7,248 bases of DNA from Candidatus Pacearchaeota archaeon (lineage in GTDB: Archaea > Nanoarchaeota > Nanoarchaeia > Pacearchaeales > GW2011-AR1). The notes beneath the pieces were generated by a model that was not told the origin of the DNA, did not search any database, and saw only the letters and a list, made by a program, of their open reading frames with translations. The position numbers and the translations under genes were made by a program. The stretch covers positions 1 through 7,248 of the forward strand of contig NZER01000149.1 in NCBI GenBank assembly GCA_002690445.1. The letters are read 5' to 3'. Shown here one piece after another: positions 1 to 7,248 of this stretch (within the stretch, counting starts at the first letter, position 1; the number at the start of each line of letters is the position of its first letter).

Positions 1-72
1 GCAAGTGATCCTTCAGTATACGACAAGTACAAGGAAGCATTTAGCTTGGAAAATTTTGATATTAAACTTTAA
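1..72 (+). CDS. C-terminal end of an upstream phage gene (partial)
   Basis: Frame 1 is open from the first base and reads 23 residues, ending in DIKL before a TAA stop. The stop lies 21 bases before the next start, which has a Shine-Dalgarno site in the gap, so this is the natural tail of a preceding co-oriented gene. The visible peptide is acidic and aromatic (VYDKYKEAF) and carries no motif I recognise. In many tailed phages the gene before a decoration/capsid pair is a prohead protease or scaffold. That is inference from position only, and no function can be assigned. Confidence 0.6.
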   Translation, partial: ASDPSVYDKYKEAFSLENFDIKL

Positions 73-93
73 CATAAATTATAAGGATTAACT

Positions 94-642
94 ATGCCAA
101 CACTAAGACCATTTAGAGATTATGACGAAAAGGACGTAATCAACCTGTTTGCTTTTGAAGTAGCGGCCGGCGAAGCCCTCCCCATGAATAAGGGGACTTT
201 GGTGAAAGTCGGTACGGGTTGGACAACGGACCAAGAAATAGCAATGCTAGGAGACGTAGGAGCATCGTACAGTAACACTGTATCGCAGCGTTACGGAGTT
301 GCCGCCAAGGTAGTCACTGCCGGAGCAGGAGAGACACCTATTGGAATGACACTCTTTGACGTAACGGAGACTGACGAAAACGGTGAGCTTCTCAAATTTA
401 ACCCAAGAAAAGCCGCAGAGATGGAAGCTGTTCTGACTGGACAAGCTGTCCCAGTGGTATCACGCGGAATCTTTCTCTACAGTGGAGCCACGCTTGCGAG
501 CGAGACACCAGCTGCTGGTTTGAAATTGTATTGTGGTGCTAACGGAGAAATTACAACTGGTAGCGCAGGCAACATTCAAGTCGGTACCGCTCTCGGGGGT
601 AAAAACGGCAACAACCACGTATTGGTTAAACTATCACTTTAA
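94..642 (+). CDS. Probable capsid decoration (cement) protein
   Basis: This 182-residue protein is rich in Gly, Ala, Val and Thr and has no membrane segment or signal peptide. It reads as alternating short beta-strands and turns: AGEALPMNKGTLVKV near residues 25-39, GVAAKVVTAG near 69, VPVVSRGIFLYSG near 121-133, and a C-terminal strand NHVLVKLSL. Small beta-rich proteins encoded directly before the major capsid protein are typically head decoration or cement proteins that sit on the outside of the expanded shell. The start is supported by AAGGA at 83-87, six bases before ATG. It lies 26 bases upstream of the capsid gene and very likely shares its transcript. The assignment rests on position and beta-rich character rather than a diagnostic motif. 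An unrelated virion protein is possible. Confidence 0.55.
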   Translation: MPTLRPFRDYDEKDVINLFAFEVAAGEALPMNKGTLVKVGTGWTTDQEIAMLGDVGASYSNTVSQRYGVAAKVVTAGAGETPIGMTLFDVTETDENGELLKFNPRKAAEMEAVLTGQAVPVVSRGIFLYSGATLASETPAAGLKLYCGANGEITTGSAGNIQVGTALGGKNGNNHVLVKLSL

Positions 643-668
643 CTTTTAACAACAAGGAGAAATTTAAC

Positions 669-1823
669 ATGAAATTAAAGCTTAAAAATACACCAGAACA
701 GGTGGAATTGATTAAGGCCATGGGTTCAAAGAACCAGCTGGAGTCGCGCGAAGCCCAAGAGGCTTTCGCTGCTTTTCTAGGGCCAGTAATTCAAAAGGTA
801 ATCTTACAAGCTGGAACTGCTGGTGCAATTTATTCTGATTCAGAGTATGATGACGACGATAGCCCAAGTTACCCACTTGATCTTTACTACAATGAGGGAG
901 CGGGGTACGTAACCGTATGGAGTCAGCATATGGCCGGCGGTTTGCCAAGTTCAGAAGTCACAGGAGTGTCTGAAATGAAAATTGCGACATATAGACTCGA
1001 TAGTGCGGTTAGCTTTAACAAGCGCTACGCGAGACGCTCGAGATTAGAAATTATTAGCAGAGCGGTAGAGAGAATGGCGCAAGAAGTCTTGGTAAAACAA
1101 GAAAGAAATGCTTGGGCCGTTATCCTGAAGGCTCTTGCCGAAGGTTCCTCTGATTTAGTATCTGGCACGACGCTTCAGCACGCTTTCTCAAGTGGTGCGG
1201 CATCTGGAAGCCATACATTTGATTTAGACATGATGAACTCGTTGCTTACGAGAATGAAGAGAATCGGCGAATCGTTTGCAGGCGGAACACCTGACCCGGG
1301 TAACGGATTTGGTATTACCGACTTGTATACAAGCCCAGAGGTAATGGAAAAGCTTCGTTCTATGTCGTACCAACACATTAGTAGGGGTAGCGATACCTTG
1401 GCGGTAACAAGGAGCCAAGTAAATAATGTAACTGAGAATGTCAGGAATGAAATCTGGAATTCTGCAGGCATGGCATCAATTTGGGGCGTAGTTCTTCACG
1501 AGCTTATTGAGTTCGGCGTGGGACATAAGTATAATACGCTATTTGATGAAATGGCAGGCGCGACAACCTATAAGGATGCTGCTGGCGCAAATGCTTTAGC
1601 ATTTGCTGCAACTGATGAAGTTCTTGTGGGGGTTGATGCTTCCAAGGGTGCTTTCATTCGTGCAATTGCTCGTAATGCTGATACTGGAGGAACATTCCAA
1701 GCACTTCCTGATGATCAATGGAATCTGAATCGTCTTGATAAGGCGGGCTTCTACGGATCGCTGGATGAAGGACGCGTTTGTATTGACTCTCGCGCGGTTG
1801 CAGGGTTGATCCTGAAGGCCTAA
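669..1823 (+). CDS. Probable major capsid protein (HK97-fold type)
   Basis: At 384 residues this has the usual length for a tailed-phage major capsid protein. The N-terminal 55 residues are helical (VELIKAMGS, EAQEAFAAFLGPVIQKVI). An acidic stretch follows (YDDDDSPSYPLDLYY, about 60-74). Then comes a conserved-looking block (VWSQHMAGGLPSSEV, MKIATYRLDSAVSFNKRYARRSRLE, about 84-127) and a long helix MAQEVLVKQERNAWAVILKAL near 136-156 that resembles the spine helix of the fold. The family call is from recall of capsid proteins of environmental myophages plus context: a decoration-like gene just upstream and a strong terminator just downstream. AAGGAGA at 654-660 is a strong Shine-Dalgarno site eight bases from ATG. 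No separate N-terminal scaffold or protease domain is visible, so any scaffold would be encoded elsewhere. Confidence 0.75.
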   Translation: MKLKLKNTPEQVELIKAMGSKNQLESREAQEAFAAFLGPVIQKVILQAGTAGAIYSDSEYDDDDSPSYPLDLYYNEGAGYVTVWSQHMAGGLPSSEVTGVSEMKIATYRLDSAVSFNKRYARRSRLEIISRAVERMAQEVLVKQERNAWAVILKALAEGSSDLVSGTTLQHAFSSGAASGSHTFDLDMMNSLLTRMKRIGESFAGGTPDPGNGFGITDLYTSPEVMEKLRSMSYQHISRGSDTLAVTRSQVNNVTENVRNEIWNSAGMASIWGVVLHELIEFGVGHKYNTLFDEMAGATTYKDAAGANALAFAATDEVLVGVDASKGAFIRAIARNADTGGTFQALPDDQWNLNRLDKAGFYGSLDEGRVCIDSRAVAGLILKA

Positions 1824-1843
1824 TTAGTCTTAAATAACTTATC

Positions 1844-1876
1844 AAGCCCGCTCGTCAATTGAGCGGGCTTTTTTTT
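1844..1876 (+). terminator. Intrinsic transcription terminator after the capsid gene
   Basis: A perfect 10-bp GC-rich stem (AAGCCCGCTC at 1844-1853 pairing with GAGCGGGCTT at 1861-1870) encloses a 7-base loop and runs into eight consecutive T residues at 1869-1876. It begins 20 bases after the capsid stop codon. It would end or attenuate the abundant capsid transcript and lower expression of the downstream genes. Confidence 0.93.
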
Positions 1877-1926
1877 GTTCTATCTATTAACGTATTTGTG
1901 TAAGCAATATTGAAAGGAATAAGGTT

Positions 1927-2307
1927 ATGGCTAAGAAAAAAACAAACAAAAAAACGAGTATAAAGGCTAAAAGTATCAAAAATATTTCTCAGATTCACGG
2001 GAAAGCAGAGGAAAAAAACGTAAAACCCTCAACTTTAGAACAAGTTTGGGGAGACACCGGAGAAACAAAATACGGGACGATGAATGAGAAGGAATACGTA
2101 AATCACATGAAGGAATTAAATCATAGTGATTTGCAGCTTCATGCTTCAAAAGTCGGGATTATCCCAATTCATAATAGAGAGATGCTTCAGAGAAGACTTC
2201 TAAAAGAGTTTCAAAAACATGTCGCCTCTTACAAAAGACCAGAAAGCAAAAAAAGCGTGCCGAAACTTTCGAAAAAAGCGAAAGATATACTAGCTGAAGG
2301 AAGATAA
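1927..2307 (+). CDS. Small basic protein with a SAP/HeH-like helical motif
   Basis: This is a 126-residue, strongly lysine-rich protein. Residues 1-32 are a basic, probably disordered tail (MAKKKTNKKT...). Residues 60-98 form a compact helical motif with the spacing L..SDLQ.HA..VGI.P..NRE.L..RLL.EF. This resembles SAP, HeH or Rho-N type helix-extension-helix modules, which usually bind nucleic acid. The C-terminus (residues 102-126) is basic again. The start has AAAGGA at 1913-1918, eight bases upstream. It is the first gene after the capsid terminator and precedes the fibre genes. The function is unknown. DNA or RNA binding, or a head-associated DNA contact, is inferred only from charge and motif shape, and the motif could instead be a simple helical hairpin. 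Confidence 0.75.
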   Translation: MAKKKTNKKTSIKAKSIKNISQIHGKAEEKNVKPSTLEQVWGDTGETKYGTMNEKEYVNHMKELNHSDLQLHASKVGIIPIHNREMLQRRLLKEFQKHVASYKRPESKKSVPKLSKKAKDILAEGR

Positions 2308-2347
2308 TAAATTCGGGAAAAATGCAACGAAGGTGTAATATTTTAGT

Positions 2348-2710
2348 ATGGCAACAATTTATGATTTAAGCATCACGCAAGGCTCCCAATTAGATGTTAG
2401 ACTAAGAGTAAAAGATCAAGATGGGAATGTCATAAATTTAGAGAATTATCTTGTTCGTGGGTATATAAAACATAGATACGCTGACGCAGACAATCTTTTA
2501 AATTTGAGACCTGTAATCGTAAGTGGGGACGGTGGCAGCGCCTACGTAAGTGGTTATGTTGATATCATCGTAAGCGGAAGTCAAACTGCTACGCTCCCAA
2601 TTTCTGAAAATGTATATGATATAGAATTATATGATGCCCAAGGATATACTGATAAAATAATCAAAGGTTATTTTAGTGTCTTACCCGAAGTAACTACAAG
2701 CGATAGTTAA
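2348..2710 (+). CDS. Fibre-associated beta-rich virion protein (BppU N-terminal-like adaptor)
   Basis: This 120-residue protein is nearly all beta in character. Its order of motifs is typical of small phage adaptor domains: an N-terminal ITQGSQLDVRLRVKDQDGN (residues 9-27), a strand LENYLVRGYIKHRY (31-44), a second-half strand with a VYDIEL core (89-94), and a closing KGYFSVLPEVTTS (106-118). Proteins of this pattern, related to the N-terminal domain of baseplate upper proteins, are often encoded just before fibres and are thought to attach them to the tail. That family link is from recall. AAGGTG at 2330-2335 lies a rather long 12 bases from ATG. The stop is only three bases before the start of the giant fibre, so the two are probably co-translated and may form a complex. 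Confidence 0.7.
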   Translation: MATIYDLSITQGSQLDVRLRVKDQDGNVINLENYLVRGYIKHRYADADNLLNLRPVIVSGDGGSAYVSGYVDIIVSGSQTATLPISENVYDIELYDAQGYTDKIIKGYFSVLPEVTTSDS

Positions 2711-2713
2711 AAA

Positions 2714-7248
<4,535 letters not shown>

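Noticed and set aside
1877..1926. A promoter in the spacer after the terminator
   Set aside because: TTGTTC-like and TA-rich hexamers occur, but not with convincing sequence or spacing, and no TATAAATA late element is present.

Overview
The window is a structural-gene segment of a tailed double-stranded DNA phage (Caudoviricetes) or a closely related prophage. All supported genes lie on the + strand. They are closely packed, mostly with clear Shine-Dalgarno sites. A capsid pair (decoration-like protein, then major capsid protein) is followed by small virion-type proteins and a very large fibre gene. The AT-leaning composition and the style of the fibre domains resemble environmental, especially marine, phages. 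That is family-level recall, and the host cannot be read from this sequence.

Layout. Positions 1-72 hold the last codons of an upstream gene. A probable capsid decoration or cement protein (94-642) and a probable HK97-fold major capsid protein (669-1823) follow as a tight pair. They are closed by a textbook intrinsic terminator (1844-1876). Next come a small lysine-rich protein with a SAP/HeH-like helical motif (1927-2307) and a 120-residue beta-rich protein resembling adaptor proteins found beside phage fibres (2348-2710). Three bases later begins one uninterrupted reading frame that runs off the window's right edge (2714-7248, 1511 complete codons).

The giant fibre is the centre of interest. 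In order it has a 29-residue head, a collagen-like Gly-X-Y stalk (residues 30-348), a LamG/concanavalin-like jellyroll (about 385-625), two beta-domains that look like divergent copies of one another (about 647-735 and 761-895), a domain that reads as a complete matrixin (M10 metalloprotease) fold (about 907-1101), and a second collagen-like stalk (from residue 1140). In the matrixin-like domain all three zinc-binding histidines and the catalytic glutamate are replaced, while the surrounding scaffold, the HFD..E.W motif and the Met-turn spacing are kept. It is therefore best read as a pseudo-protease built into a phage fibre, probably reused for binding.

The two stalks differ in how they break the Gly-X-Y register: SDSTV(A/V) inserts in the first, GPSGGPQG steps in the second. 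The second stalk ends in an almost perfect 36-bp tandem repeat that the window edge cuts. The capsid genes would build the shell. The small proteins and the fibre probably belong to tail or host-recognition parts, with the 120-residue protein a candidate adaptor for the fibre.
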